DNA of 64,000 nucleotides from Leucobacter chromiiresistens (GCF_900102345.1 NZ_FNKB01000001.1:2294001-2358000), one strand, 5' to 3'; positions 38,606 through 48,100 are shown, numbered from the stretch's first letter. Notes: generated by a model from the letters alone, not told the origin. Program-made: numbers and translations.

Positions 38606-39073
38606 TCACGCGCGCGGCAGCGCCGAGACGGCCTCCCGGTAGGCGGCGAGCGGGCGGGCCTCACCCGCGCCGCTCGAGAACGAGGCGGCCACGCGCCCGT
38701 CCCGGCCGACCACCACCGTCGCCCGCGCGGCCGCCCCCATGCGCTCGTCGAGTGCGCCGCACGCCCGGGCGACCTCGCCGTGCGGCCAGAAGTCGGAGAG
38801 GATCGGGAACGAGAAGCCCTCCTGCTCCGCCCAGGCGCGCAGGGTCCACACCGAATCGACCGTGATGCCGACGAGCTGCACCGAGCGCTCGGCGAACAGG
38901 TCGGCGTGCGCCGAGAGCTCGGCGAACTCCGACGTGCAGATGCGCGAGAAGGCGAACGGCACGAACACCAGCGCCACCGGGCCGTCCTGCAACAGGTCGG
39001 AGAGCACGGTCTCCGATCCGTACTGATCCGACAGCGCGAAATCGGGCGCTGCGGCTCCCGCGGCGAGCACCAT
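38606..39073 (-). CDS. AhpE-like peroxiredoxin
   Basis: 155 residues from ATG 39073 (GGAGG upstream). Thioredoxin-fold peroxiredoxin with peroxidatic Cys46 in PFAFSRICTSEF, matching the AhpE/1-Cys group of actinobacteria. DFALSDQYGSETVLSDLL and VQLVGITVDSVWTLRAWAEQ are typical of the fold. No resolving Cys in the usual 2-Cys position; one Cys occurs later (ARACGALDE). It reduces peroxides in the cytoplasm. Divergent from aceE. Confidence 0.87.
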   Translation of the reverse strand: MVLAAGAAAPDFALSDQYGSETVLSDLLQDGPVALVFVPFAFSRICTSEFAELSAHADLFAERSVQLVGITVDSVWTLRAWAEQEGFSFPILSDFWPHGEVARACGALDERMGAAARATVVVGRDGRVAASFSSGAGEARPLAAYREAVSALPRA

Positions 39074-39319
39074 GCGACCTCCTGTTCCGGGCCGGAGGGC
39101 CCCCTCGTGATGCGACGCGATCCACCCTAGCCAAGCCGCACCACCCGCGCCGATTGTGCCTGAATGACACACGACGCGCGACGTCGGGGTGATCCTTCGT
39201 ACAAATTCGATAGTGTGGAGGCACACCCGCGAATCCAGCGGGCGCCTTTCGTGCAGTGCGCCGACGCATCAACCAGCGGTCCCGGCTCCTGCACGCCTCA
39301 TGGTGAATGGAGCACAATC

Positions 39320-42046
39320 TTGGCTGTCAACACGCAGGATCCCTACGCACGCGGGAACGAAGATCAGGATCCGCAGGAGACCGCCGAATGGCGCGAGTCC
39401 CTCGATGCGGTCGTGGAGGAGCGCGGCGCCGGCCGCGGCCGCGAGATCATGACGAGCCTGCTCGACCGCTCGCGCCAGCTGCACCTGAACGTGCCGCAGG
39501 TGCCCACCACGGATTACGTGAACACGATCGCGTCGAACGACGAGCCCGACTTCCCCGGCAACGAGGAGCTCGAGCGCAAGTACCGCTCGTGGATCCGCTG
39601 GAACGCCGCGATGACGGTGCACCGCGCGCAGGCCCCCGGCATCGGCGTGGGCGGCCACATCTCGTCGTACGCCTCGGCGGCGTCGCTCTACGAGGTCGGC
39701 TTCAACCACTTCTTCCGCGGCCAGGATCACCCCGGCGGCGGCGACCAGATCTTCGCCCAGGGGCACGCCTCCCCCGGCATGTACGCGCGCGCCTTCCTCG
39801 AGGGGCGCCTGAGCGCCGACCAGCTCGACGGCTTCCGTCAGGAGAAGTCGCACGCCGGTGGCGGCCTCCCGAGCTACCCGCACCCGCGCCTGGCGCCCGA
39901 GTTCTGGCAGTTCCCCACCGTCTCGATGGGCCTCGGCCCCATCAACGCCATCTACCAGGCGCAGCTCAACAAGTACCTCACGAACCGCGGCATCAAGGAC
40001 GCCTCGGATCAGCACGTATGGGCGTTCCTCGGCGACGGCGAGATGGACGAGGTCGAGAGCCGCGGCCAGCTGCAGGTCGCCGCCAACGAGGGGCTCGACA
40101 ACCTGACCTTCGTGATCAACTGCAACCTGCAGCGCCTCGACGGACCGGTGCGCGGCAACGGCAAGATCATCCAGGAGCTCGAGAGCTTCTTCCGCGGCGC
40201 GGGCTGGAACGTCATCAAGGTCATCTGGGGCCGAGAGTGGGACGACCTGCTCGAGCGCGACGTCGACGGCGCCCTGCTCAACATCATGAACACGACGCCC
40301 GACGGCGACTACCAGACGTACAAGGCGGAGAACGGCGCGTACATCCGCAACCACTTCTTCGGCAAGGACGAGCGGGCGATGCACCTCGTCGACGACTACA
40401 CCGACGACCAGATCTGGCAGCTGCGCCGCGGCGGCCACGATTACCGCAAGGTGTACGCCGCGTACGCGGCCGCGCTCGCCCACAAGGGCCGCCCGACCGT
40501 CATCCTCGCGAAGACGGTCAAGGGCTACGGTCTCGGCCCGCACTTCGAGGGCCGCAACGCAACGCACCAGATGAAGAAGATGACGCTGGACGACATCAAG
40601 ACGTTCCGCGACACGATGCGCATCCCGATCTCCGACGCGCAGCTCGAAGCCGATCCGTACCGCCCGCCCTACTACTTCCCGGGCGACGACGACGAGGCGA
40701 TCCAGTACATCCACGAGCGCCGTCGCGCGCTCGGCGGCTACCTGCCGGAGCGCCGCACGAAGCACGCCGAGCTCGCGCTCCCCGAGAAGAAGACCTACGC
40801 GATCGCCGCGAAGGGCTCGGGCACGCAGGAGGCGGCGACCACGATGGTCTTCGTGCGCCTCCTCAAGGACCTGATGCGCGACAAGACGTTCGGCCCGCGC
40901 ATCGTGCCGATCATCCCTGACGAGGCCCGCACGTTCGGCATGGACTCGTACTTCCCGACCTCGAAGATCTACAACCCCAACGGGCAGAACTACGTCTCGG
41001 TCGACCGCGAGCTGCTGCTCGCCTACAAGGAGAGCCCGCAGGGCGTGCTGCTGCACGTCGGCATCAACGAGGCGGGCGCCGCTGCCGCCTTCACCGCGGT
41101 GGGCACCTCCTACTCGACGCAGGGCGAGCCCCTCATTCCGGTCTACATCTTCTACTCGATGTTCGGCTTCCAGCGCACGGGCGACGCCTTCTGGGCCGCC
41201 GGCGACCAGATGGCGCGCGGCTTCGTGATCGGCGCCACCGCGGGTCGCACGACGCTGACCGGCGAGGGTCTGCAGCACGCCGACGGGCACTCGATCGCCC
41301 TGGCCGCGACGAACCCGGCGGTCGTCGCCTACGACGCGGCGTACGGGTACGAGCTCGGGCACATCGTCCGATCCGGCATCGAGCGCATGTACGGCGGCGA
41401 GCACCCGGACCCCAACGTCATGTACTACCTGACGGTCTACAACGAGCCGATCGTGCACCCGGCGGAGCCCGAGAACGTGGACGTCGACGGCATCGTCCGC
41501 GGCATCCACAAGGTGCGGCCGGCGGAGGGCGGCACGCATCGCGCGCAGATCCTCGCATCGGGCGTGGCGGTGCCGTGGGCGCTGCAGGCGCAGAAGCTCC
41601 TCGAGCGCGACTGGGACGTCGCGGCCGACGTCTGGAGCGTCACGAGCTGGACCGAGCTCGGACGCGACGGCGTCGCGGCCGAGGATCACAACTTCCGCAA
41701 CTTCGGCGCCGAGCCCCGCGTGCCGTATCTCACCGAGAAGCTGCAGGGCTCGGAGGGCCCCGTGGTGGCGGTGAGCGACTGGGCGACGCAGGTGCCCGAG
41801 CAGATCCGCGCCTTCGTGCCGGGCGACTACTCGGTGCTGGGCGCCGACGGCTTCGGGTTCTCGGATACCCGTGCTGCGGCCCGCCGCTACTTCGGCATCG
41901 ACCGCGAGTCGGTCGTGGTGAAGGTGCTGCAGCGGCTCGCCCTGCAGGGCGAGATCGACGCCGACATTCCGCGGCGCGCAGCGGAGCAGTACCGGCTCGA
42001 CGACGTGAACGCGGGTTCGACCGGCGGCGCGGGCGGGGAGTCCTGA
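39320..42046 (+). CDS. aceE: pyruvate dehydrogenase E1 component, homodimeric
   Basis: 908 residues from TTG 39320, which has GGAG eight bases upstream and gives the usual family start ([15 protein letters not shown]). Thiamine diphosphate site at [18 protein letters not shown] with the paired asparagines in [20 protein letters not shown]. Further family blocks include [20 protein letters not shown] and the C-terminal [20 protein letters not shown]. It decarboxylates pyruvate and acetylates the lipoyl E2 (sucB/dlaT at 12466). Placed directly before the fatty-acid synthesis cluster, it supplies acetyl-CoA. Confidence 0.95.
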   Translation: MAVNTQDPYARGNEDQDPQETAEWRESLDAVVEERGAGRGREIMTSLLDRSRQLHLNVPQVPTTDYVNTIASNDEPDFPGNEELERKYRSWIRWNAAMTVHRAQAPGIGVGGHISSYASAASLYEVGFNHFFRGQDHPGGGDQIFAQGHASPGMYARAFLEGRLSADQLDGFRQEKSHAGGGLPSYPHPRLAPEFWQFPTVSMGLGPINAIYQAQLNKYLTNRGIKDASDQHVWAFLGDGEMDEVESRGQLQVAANEGLDNLTFVINCNLQRLDGPVRGNGKIIQELESFFRGAGWNVIKVIWGREWDDLLERDVDGALLNIMNTTPDGDYQTYKAENGAYIRNHFFGKDERAMHLVDDYTDDQIWQLRRGGHDYRKVYAAYAAALAHKGRPTVILAKTVKGYGLGPHFEGRNATHQMKKMTLDDIKTFRDTMRIPISDAQLEADPYRPPYYFPGDDDEAIQYIHERRRALGGYLPERRTKHAELALPEKKTYAIAAKGSGTQEAATTMVFVRLLKDLMRDKTFGPRIVPIIPDEARTFGMDSYFPTSKIYNPNGQNYVSVDRELLLAYKESPQGVLLHVGINEAGAAAAFTAVGTSYSTQGEPLIPVYIFYSMFGFQRTGDAFWAAGDQMARGFVIGATAGRTTLTGEGLQHADGHSIALAATNPAVVAYDAAYGYELGHIVRSGIERMYGGEHPDPNVMYYLTVYNEPIVHPAEPENVDVDGIVRGIHKVRPAEGGTHRAQILASGVAVPWALQAQKLLERDWDVAADVWSVTSWTELGRDGVAAEDHNFRNFGAEPRVPYLTEKLQGSEGPVVAVSDWATQVPEQIRAFVPGDYSVLGADGFGFSDTRAAARRYFGIDRESVVVKVLQRLALQGEIDADIPRRAAEQYRLDDVNAGSTGGAGGES

Positions 42047-42058
42047 ACGGAGACCCCG

Positions 42059-43318
42059 ATGCAGCCCGAATCCACGCCCATGGATCGCACGAAGTCGCAG
42101 GAGCTCGCGTGGCTCCGGACGATCACGGGGGAGCTGTCGACGCGCACCATCACGAGGCTCGACGACACGCTCCCCTGGTACGGGAACATGCCGCCGAGCC
42201 GTCGCTCGGCGATCGGTCTCGTCGCGCAGACGGGTATCAGCTCGTTCATCCAGTGGTATGAGGATCCGACCTCGACCCCCTGGATCGCGTCCGACGTCTT
42301 CAGCGCCGCGCCGCGCGAGCTGCTGCGATCGATCAGCCTGCAGGAGACGCTGCAGCTCATCCGCGTCGTCGTCTCCGTCGTCGAGGATCGCGTGGCGCCG
42401 AAGAGCGAGGCGCTGCGCGAGGCCGTGCTGCACTACTCGCGCGACGTCGCCTTCGCCGCCGCCGACGTCTACGCCCGAGCCGCAGAGGCGCGCGGGTTGT
42501 GGGACGCCCGCCTCGAGGCGCTCGTCGTCGATTCGATCCTGACCGGCGAGAGCGATGACGAGCTGCCCAGCCGCATCGCGGCGCTCGGCTGGCACGGTGA
42601 CGGCGAGGCGGCGGTGCTCGTCGGCACCGCCGAGCGCTTCGTGGACGTCGATCAGCTGCGGCGATCCGCGCGCCACGCCGGAGCGGACGTGCTGATCGGG
42701 CTGCAGGGCACGCGCCTCGTGCTCGTGCTGGGCCGGCTCGACGCGTCGCAGCCGGAGCCCGCCGCGGGCTCGGGGGCGGCGGGCTCGGGTGCGGCCGGTG
42801 CGTCCGAGCCGCTCTCCTTCCTCGAGATCGCCCAGCGCCTCGCCGACGGGTTCTCGGACGGGCCGCTCGTGCTGGGGCCCACCGTCGACAACCTCGTCGA
42901 CGCGTCGCGGAGCGCTCGGGCCGCGCTGGCGGGTGTCGCCGTGGCGCGCTCCTGGCGGCACGCCCCGAGACCCGTGCCGGCCGACGACCTGCTCCCGGAG
43001 CGCGCGCTCGCCGGTGACGGGCTCGCGCGGCGCACCCTCATTGAGCAGATCTACGAACCACTGGCCGCGCATTCGGGCGAGCTGCTCGAGACGCTCTGGT
43101 GCTATCTCGACAACGGGCGATCGCTGGAGGCGACCGCGCGGGAGCTGTTCGTGCACCCGAACACGGTGCGCTACCGGCTCAAGAAGGTCTCCGATGTGAT
43201 CGGCTGGAACGCGACGGGAGCGCGGGAGGCGCTGATTCTGCAGTCCGCCCTCATCGCGGGATCGATCGCGCAGCACGGTCGTCGGCCGCCGGCGCCGAAG
43301 CGCGACGCGGCCCGCTGA
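42059..43318 (+). CDS. fasR: PucR-family regulator of fatty acid synthesis (FasR-like)
   Basis: 419 residues (ATG 42059; MDRTKS at 42080 is the alternative). C-terminal PucR helix-turn-helix: ETLWCYLDNGRSLEATAREL then FVHPNTVRYRLKKVSDVIG. The central GGDEF-like region and the Gly/Ala insert near 240 are also seen. In Streptomyces FasR lies immediately upstream of fabD-fabH-acpP-fabF and activates it; here the gene order is the same. Twelve bases after aceE, so readthrough from aceE is likely. A hairpin and a candidate operator separate it from fabD. Confidence 0.85.
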   Translation: MQPESTPMDRTKSQELAWLRTITGELSTRTITRLDDTLPWYGNMPPSRRSAIGLVAQTGISSFIQWYEDPTSTPWIASDVFSAAPRELLRSISLQETLQLIRVVVSVVEDRVAPKSEALREAVLHYSRDVAFAAADVYARAAEARGLWDARLEALVVDSILTGESDDELPSRIAALGWHGDGEAAVLVGTAERFVDVDQLRRSARHAGADVLIGLQGTRLVLVLGRLDASQPEPAAGSGAAGSGAAGASEPLSFLEIAQRLADGFSDGPLVLGPTVDNLVDASRSARAALAGVAVARSWRHAPRPVPADDLLPERALAGDGLARRTLIEQIYEPLAAHSGELLETLWCYLDNGRSLEATARELFVHPNTVRYRLKKVSDVIGWNATGAREALILQSALIAGSIAQHGRRPPAPKRDAAR

Positions 43319-43326
43319 CCCCCGCG

Positions 43327-43350
43327 GGGAGCGGGCTCTCCCCCGCTCCC
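43327..43350 (+). terminator. hairpin after fasR
   Basis: GGGAGCGGG (43327-43335) pairs with CCCGCTCCC (43342-43350), loop of six. It probably ends the aceE-fasR transcript before the fabD promoter. Confidence 0.65.
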
Positions 43351-43360
43351 TGCAGGGGTT

Positions 43361-43385
43361 CCACAAAGAAACACGCAAAGTGTGG
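43361..43385 (+). promoter_or_regulatory. candidate FasR operator upstream of fabD
   Basis: CCACA (43361-43365) and TGTGG (43381-43385) form an inverted repeat. A nested ACAC-gcaaa-GTGT (43371-43383) lies within it. The pair sits 48 bases before the fabD start. Position and symmetry fit a regulator site; the FasR link is inference. Confidence 0.45.
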
Positions 43386-43432
43386 TCGGAAATATGCAGG
43401 CCATCTGCCCCTGATCTGAGAAACTGGAACAC

Positions 43433-44353
43433 GTGATTGTCATCGCCTGCCCTGGACAGGGCTCCCAAACCCCCGGATTCCTCGCGCCCTGGCTCGAGCT
43501 GCCCGGCGCCCGCGACTTCCTCGGAGAGGCCTCGGAGCACGCGGGCGTCGATCTGATCGCCCACGGCACGGAGAGCGACGCCGACGCGATCCGCGATACC
43601 GCGATCGCCCAGCCGCTCATCGTCGCCGCGAGCCTGCTCGCCTGGCGCGAGCTCTCGGCGCGCGTCTCCATCGCGGACGCGGGCATCGCCGGCCACTCCG
43701 TCGGCGAGTTCGCCGCGGCCGCCGCGGCCGGTGTGCTCACCGAGGCCGAGGCGCTCCGCCTCGTCGCCGTCCGCGGGCGCGCGATGGCGGAGGCCGCCGC
43801 CGCGGTCGACACCGGCATGGCTGCGGTCGTGGGAGGCGTCGAGGCCGACGTGCTCGCGAAGATCGCAGAGCACGAACTCACCCCGGCGAACCGCAACGGC
43901 GGCGGGCAGATCGTCGCAGCAGGCGAGCGCGCGGCGCTCGATGCGCTCGCGGGCGATGCACCGCGCGGTGCCCGCGTCGTGCCCCTGCAGGTCGCCGGGG
44001 CGTTCCACACCGAGGCGATGGGGTCCGCGATCCCGCGCCTGCGCGACGCCGCCGACGGACTCACCCCGAACGATCCCCGCCACCCGCTGTGGACGAATGC
44101 AGACGGCTCGCGCGTCACCGACGGTTCGCGCTTCGTCGAGCTCCTCATCTCCCAGATCGCGAGCCCCGTGCGCTGGGACGCCTGCATGGCCGGCTTCACC
44201 GAAGCGGGCATCACCGGGCTCGTCGAACTGGCGCCCGCCGGCGCGCTCACCGGCATCGCCAAGCGCGCGCTCAAGGGCACGCCGGCCGTCGCCATCAAGA
44301 CCCCAGAAGACCTCGACGCGGCCGTGGCGCTGATCACCGGCCCCGCTGCCTGA
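43433..44353 (+). CDS. fabD: malonyl-CoA:ACP transacylase FabD
   Basis: 306 residues from GTG 43433 (MIVIACPGQGSQTPG). Nucleophile Ser89 in GHSVGEFAA, catalytic His near 192 in VAGAFHTEAM, and RWDACMAGF toward the end. Loads malonyl groups onto the acyl carrier protein encoded two genes downstream. First gene of the fabD-fabH-acpP-fabF operon. No strong ribosome site is seen; GAAACT lies eight bases before the GTG, so leaderless or near-leaderless translation is possible. Confidence 0.93.
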   Translation: MIVIACPGQGSQTPGFLAPWLELPGARDFLGEASEHAGVDLIAHGTESDADAIRDTAIAQPLIVAASLLAWRELSARVSIADAGIAGHSVGEFAAAAAAGVLTEAEALRLVAVRGRAMAEAAAAVDTGMAAVVGGVEADVLAKIAEHELTPANRNGGGQIVAAGERAALDALAGDAPRGARVVPLQVAGAFHTEAMGSAIPRLRDAADGLTPNDPRHPLWTNADGSRVTDGSRFVELLISQIASPVRWDACMAGFTEAGITGLVELAPAGALTGIAKRALKGTPAVAIKTPEDLDAAVALITGPAA

Positions 44354-44372
44354 CCGAAACGGAACCGTGCAC

Positions 44373-45377
44373 ATGCCTGCTCTCGTGCAGCCCTCGGGCC
44401 CTGCTCACACCCGCATCCTCTCGATCGGCGCCGCTCGCGGCGACCTCGACGTGCCGAACGACGACCTCGTCGGACCGATCGACTCCTCAGACGAATGGAT
44501 CCGGCAGCGCACCGGCATCGTGCAGCGCCGCCGCGCGAGCCGCTCGATCGGTGCGGTCGACCTCGCAGTGGAAGCCGCCGAGCAGGCCATCGTGCGCTCG
44601 GGCCTCGAGCGATCCGACATCGACGGCGTGATCATCGCGACCATCTCGAACGTCGCCGTGACCCCGTCGATGGCGTCGCTCGCCGCTCACCGCCTCGGAC
44701 TCACCCCCGCCGCCGCCTTCGACATCTCCGCCGCCTGCGCCGGCTACGTCTACGGGGTCGCTCAGGCCGACGCGCTCGTGCGCGCCGGGGTGTGCCGCAA
44801 CGTGGTCGTGATCGGCGCCGAGAAGCTCTCCGACATCGTCGACCCGACGGATCGCAGCATCTCCTTCCTGCTCGCCGACGGCGCGGGCGCCGTGGTCGTC
44901 GGCCCGAGCGATCACACTGGCATCGGCCCTACCGTGTGGGGGTCGGACGGCGAGAAGTGGGACGCCATCCGCGTGACGTCGACCTTCGAGGAGTACCGCA
45001 ACAACCCCGGCACCGTCGCCTGGCCGACGCTGCGTCAGGACGGGCAGACCGTCTTCCGCTGGGCCGTCTGGGAGATGGCGAAGGTCGCCCGCGAGACCCT
45101 CGAGGCCTCGGGCATCGAGGCGTCCGACCTGGCCGCCTTCATCCCGCACCAGGCGAATATGCGCATCGTCGACGAGTTCGCGAAGCAGTTGAAGCTGCCC
45201 GACACCGTCGCGATCGCCCGCGACATCGAGATGCAGGGCAACACCTCGGCCGCGTCGATCCCGCTCGCCCTGCATGCGCTGCTCGAGGAGCGGCCGGAGC
45301 TCTCGGGCGGGCTGGCGCTCACCATCGGCTTCGGCGCCGGCCTCGTGTACGGCGCGCAGGTCATCGAGATCCCCTGA
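44373..45377 (+). CDS. fabH: beta-ketoacyl-ACP synthase III FabH
   Basis: 334 residues from ATG 44373; GTG 44367 is in frame but sits too close to the CGGAA ribosome site. Catalytic triad: Cys122 (ISAACAGYVYG), His in FIPHQANMRI and Asn in MQGNTSAASIP. DSSDEWIRQRTGI at the N-terminus is the family motif. It condenses an acyl-CoA primer with malonyl-ACP to start type II fatty acid synthesis; in branched-chain-producing actinobacteria the primers include isobutyryl- and anteiso-acyl-CoA. Confidence 0.94.
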   Translation: MPALVQPSGPAHTRILSIGAARGDLDVPNDDLVGPIDSSDEWIRQRTGIVQRRRASRSIGAVDLAVEAAEQAIVRSGLERSDIDGVIIATISNVAVTPSMASLAAHRLGLTPAAAFDISAACAGYVYGVAQADALVRAGVCRNVVVIGAEKLSDIVDPTDRSISFLLADGAGAVVVGPSDHTGIGPTVWGSDGEKWDAIRVTSTFEEYRNNPGTVAWPTLRQDGQTVFRWAVWEMAKVARETLEASGIEASDLAAFIPHQANMRIVDEFAKQLKLPDTVAIARDIEMQGNTSAASIPLALHALLEERPELSGGLALTIGFGAGLVYGAQVIEIP

Positions 45378-45476
45378 CCGCCCGCGCCGCGCGACACTCG
45401 CGCGTCGGCCCGGCGCTCGCCAGTGCGCGACATACACTTTTCACCGACCGAAACCCCGATCAAGGAGAAACACACC

Positions 45477-45725
45477 ATGGCATTCAGCAATGAAGAGGTC
45501 CTCGCAGGTCTTGCCGAGCTCGTCAACGACGAGACCGGCATCGCGGCAGACGTCGTCGCTCTCGACAAGTCGTTCACGGACGACCTCGACATCGACTCCA
45601 TCTCGATGATGACCATCGTCGTCAACGCGGAGGAGAAGTTCGACGTCAAGATCCCCGACGAGGAAGTCAAGAACCTCAAGACCGTCGGCGACGCCGTCGA
45701 CTTCATCGTGAAGGCTCAGGCCTAA
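45477..45725 (+). CDS. acpP: acyl carrier protein
   Basis: 82 acidic residues from ATG 45477 with AAGGAG upstream. Phosphopantetheine attachment Ser41 in DLDIDSISMMTIV; the four-helix pattern and the terminal EVKNLKTVGDAVDFIVKAQA are typical. Carries growing acyl chains for FabD, FabH and FabF. Followed by a large GC hairpin and a C13 tract before fabF. Confidence 0.95.
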   Translation: MAFSNEEVLAGLAELVNDETGIAADVVALDKSFTDDLDIDSISMMTIVVNAEEKFDVKIPDEEVKNLKTVGDAVDFIVKAQA

Positions 45726-45742
45726 GCACACGGCTGAGCGAC

Positions 45743-45808
45743 GCGCGGCGGCCGCGGACGGCATCGGCCGTCCGGGCCCGCCGCGCTCGCTCACTCCCCC
45801 CCCCCCCC
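45743..45808 (+). terminator. GC hairpin plus C13 tract between acpP and fabF
   Basis: GCGCGGCGG (45743-45751) pairs with CCGCCGCGC (45778-45786) around an inner GGACGG/CCGTCC stem. Ten bases later comes an uninterrupted run of 13 cytosines (45796-45808). The hairpin may stabilise the abundant fabD-acpP mRNA or partly terminate before fabF. The C-run lies in non-coding leader 48 bases before the fabF start. Confidence 0.65.
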
Positions 45809-45856
45809 GACATTCCCTCGGCTGCAGCCCTTCTGAGAACGCGGAGCACGAACAAC

Positions 45857-47095
45857 ATGACGAAGAAGATTGTCGTTACCGGCATCGGAGCCTCCTCGCC
45901 CATCGGCGGAACGGCCCCCGAGAGCTGGCGCGCGCTGCTCGCCGGTGAATCCGGTGTTCGCACGCTCGCGAACGACTGGGTCGAGGAGTACGGCCTCGCC
46001 GTCGGCTTCGCCGGCACCGCCAAGGTCGACCCGGCCGAGGTGCTCGAACGGCCCGTCGCGAAGCGTCTGGACCCCTCGAGCCGCTTCGCGCTGGTCGCCG
46101 CCCTCGAGGCGTGGGCCGACGCGGGCAGCCCCGAGGTCGCGCCCGAGCGGCTCGGCGTCGACTGGGCGACCGGCATCGGCGGCCTCTGGACGCTGCTCGA
46201 TGCGTGGGACACGCTGCGCGAGAAGGGCCCGCGTCGCGTCATGCCGCTGACCGTGCCGATGCTCATGCCGAACGCGCCCGCAGCGGCCGTATCGATGCAC
46301 CTGGAAGCCCGCGCCTTCGCGCGCACGGTCGCGTCCGCATGCGCCTCCAGTACCGAGTCGATCGCCAACGCGTTCGAGCATCTCCAGCTCGGGCTGGCCG
46401 ACGTGGTCATCGCGGGCGGTGCGGAGGCCGCGATCCACCCCATCACCCTCGCGTCGTTCAACTCCGCCCAGGCGCTGTCGAAGCGCAACGACTCCCCCGA
46501 GACGGCCTCGCGGCCCTACAACATCGACCGCGACGGATTCGTCATGGGCGAAGGAGCGGGCGCGCTCGTGCTCGAGACCGAAGAGCACGCGCTCGCGCGC
46601 GGCGCTAAGATCTACGCCGAGATCGCGGGCGGCGGAGTTACCGCCGATTCGTACCACATCACGGCGAACGACCCCGAGGGCAAGGGCGCAAGCCGCGCCG
46701 TCGAGCTGGCGCTCGCCCAGGCCGGGGCGACGGCCGACGAGGTGACGCACATCAACGCGCACGCGACGTCCACCCCCGTCGGCGACATCGCCGAGTACAC
46801 CGCTCTGCGCAACGTGTTCGGCGAGCGGATGACCGAGATCCCCGTCTCGGCCACCAAGGCCGCCACCGGCCACCTGCTCGGCGGCACCGGAGCACTCGAG
46901 GCCATCTTCACGGTGCTCGCGGTGCAGCAGCGCATCGCGCCGCCGACCATCAATCTCGTGTCGCAGGATCCCGAGATCCCGTTGACCGTGTCGAGCGAGC
47001 AGCAGTCGCTGGGCGACGCCCCGCAGCTCGCCATCTCGAACTCGTTCGGGTTCGGCGGCCACAACGCCGTGCTCGCGGTTCGCTCGTACGAGTAG
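45857..47095 (+). CDS. fabF: beta-ketoacyl-ACP synthase II FabF
   Basis: 412 residues. Condensing-enzyme triad: Cys162 in VASACASSTESIANA, His in NAHATSTPVGD and His in KAATGHLLGGTGALEAI. The start MTKKIVVTGIGASSPIGG and the end NSFGFGGHNAVLAVRSYE are family hallmarks. Elongates acyl-ACP in type II fatty acid synthesis. The spacer from acpP (131 bases) holds a hairpin and a C13 run, so expression may be lower than or separate from that of acpP. Confidence 0.94.
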   Translation: MTKKIVVTGIGASSPIGGTAPESWRALLAGESGVRTLANDWVEEYGLAVGFAGTAKVDPAEVLERPVAKRLDPSSRFALVAALEAWADAGSPEVAPERLGVDWATGIGGLWTLLDAWDTLREKGPRRVMPLTVPMLMPNAPAAAVSMHLEARAFARTVASACASSTESIANAFEHLQLGLADVVIAGGAEAAIHPITLASFNSAQALSKRNDSPETASRPYNIDRDGFVMGEGAGALVLETEEHALARGAKIYAEIAGGGVTADSYHITANDPEGKGASRAVELALAQAGATADEVTHINAHATSTPVGDIAEYTALRNVFGERMTEIPVSATKAATGHLLGGTGALEAIFTVLAVQQRIAPPTINLVSQDPEIPLTVSSEQQSLGDAPQLAISNSFGFGGHNAVLAVRSYE

Positions 47096-47109
47096 CCCGC
47101 CTCACACGC

Positions 47110-47149
47110 CGGGCCCGTGCGCGTGACCGAAGATGACGCGGCGGGCCCG
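47110..47149 (+). terminator. hairpin after fabF
   Basis: CGGGCCCG (47110-47117) pairs with CGGGCCCG (47142-47149), with an inner CGCGT/ACGCG stem. It lies fourteen bases after the fabF stop and ends the fab operon. Confidence 0.6.
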
Positions 47150-47180
47150 CGGGTGCGGTGGCCCGGGGTACGGTAGAAGG

Positions 47181-47969
47181 ATGAAGCCGTTCCTGCTCAT
47201 CACCACCCGTGGTGAGGACGACGTCGCCGCGCACGAGCACGCGGCGTACTGCAGACTGACCGGTCTGCTGCCCGACGAACTCGAATGGATCCGCGCCGAC
47301 CGGGCGACGATCGGCGACATCGCGTTCGCGCGATATTCGGGAATCATCCTCGCCGGAAGCCCGTTCACCGTGAGCGAGCCTCCCGAGCGCAAGTCGGCCG
47401 TGGAGCGGCGCGTCGAACGCGAGCTCAGCGGCCTGCTCGACGAAGTCGTGCGCCGCGACTTCCCGTTCCTCGGCGTCTGCTACGGGGTCGGCACCATCGG
47501 CTCGCACCAGGGGGCCCGCGTCGACCGCACCTACGGCGAGCCGTCGCAGGCGGTGCGCATCAGCCTGACTCGAGCAGGCACCTCCGATCCGCTGCTGCGC
47601 GAGCTCCCCGCCTCGTTCGACGCCTTCGTCGGACACAAAGAGGCCATCAGCGATGTGCCGCCGAGCATCACCGTGCTGGCCAGCTCCCCCACGTGCCCGG
47701 TTCAGGCGTTCCGCGTCGGCGAGAACGTGTACGCGACGCAGTTCCACCCCGAGCTCGACACCGCGGCCTTCACCGCTCGCGTGCGCTCGTACGCCGGCCA
47801 CGGCTACTTCGAGCCCTCGCAGGTCGACTCGATCATCGCCACGGCGGAAGCCGCGGACGTGCGCGCGTCGCACATGGTGCTCGCGCGGTTCGTCGAGGAG
47901 TACCTGGATTCTCGCCGCGGCGACCGCAGCGCGGGGCCGACGAGCGAACCGATCGCGCACGCGATCTGA
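47181..47969 (+). CDS. class I glutamine amidotransferase (GMP synthase-like)
   Basis: 262 residues. Nucleophile Cys100 in FPFLGVCYGVGTIG and catalytic His-Glu in ATQFHPELD. It is a stand-alone amidotransferase domain without a fused synthase; partner and substrate are unknown. A -10-like TACGGT ends six bases before the ATG at 47181, with GAAGG between, so leaderless or leadered translation is possible. Separate from the fab operon by a hairpin. Confidence 0.85.
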   Translation: MKPFLLITTRGEDDVAAHEHAAYCRLTGLLPDELEWIRADRATIGDIAFARYSGIILAGSPFTVSEPPERKSAVERRVERELSGLLDEVVRRDFPFLGVCYGVGTIGSHQGARVDRTYGEPSQAVRISLTRAGTSDPLLRELPASFDAFVGHKEAISDVPPSITVLASSPTCPVQAFRVGENVYATQFHPELDTAAFTARVRSYAGHGYFEPSQVDSIIATAEAADVRASHMVLARFVEEYLDSRRGDRSAGPTSEPIAHAI

Positions 47970-48019
47970 CGGCTTGCACGGACGACGAGATCAGGCCCGC
48001 ACGCGGCGCAGCAACGAGA

Positions 48020-48054
48020 AACGGGCGCGATCCCCATTGAGGATCGCGCCCGTT
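48020..48054. terminator. bidirectional terminator between the amidotransferase gene and dps
   Basis: A perfect 14-bp stem (48020-48033 with 48041-48054) and a 7-base loop between convergent genes. Confidence 0.85.
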
Positions 48055-48082
48055 CATCGACCGCCGGAGCGGTGACGGCGAA

Positions 48083-48100
48083 TTACTCCGCTTACTCCGC
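48083..48100. repeat. 9-bp tandem duplication of the dps stop region
   Basis: TTACTCCGC occurs twice (48083-48091, 48092-48100). On the minus strand it is GCGGAGTAA twice: the last two codons plus stop, duplicated in frame. Confidence 0.9.

Noticed and set aside
39269..44374. A 1701-residue minus-strand open frame
   Set aside because: Runs antisense through aceE, fasR and fabD; its Arg/Val/His-rich low-complexity composition is that of a high-GC shadow frame.
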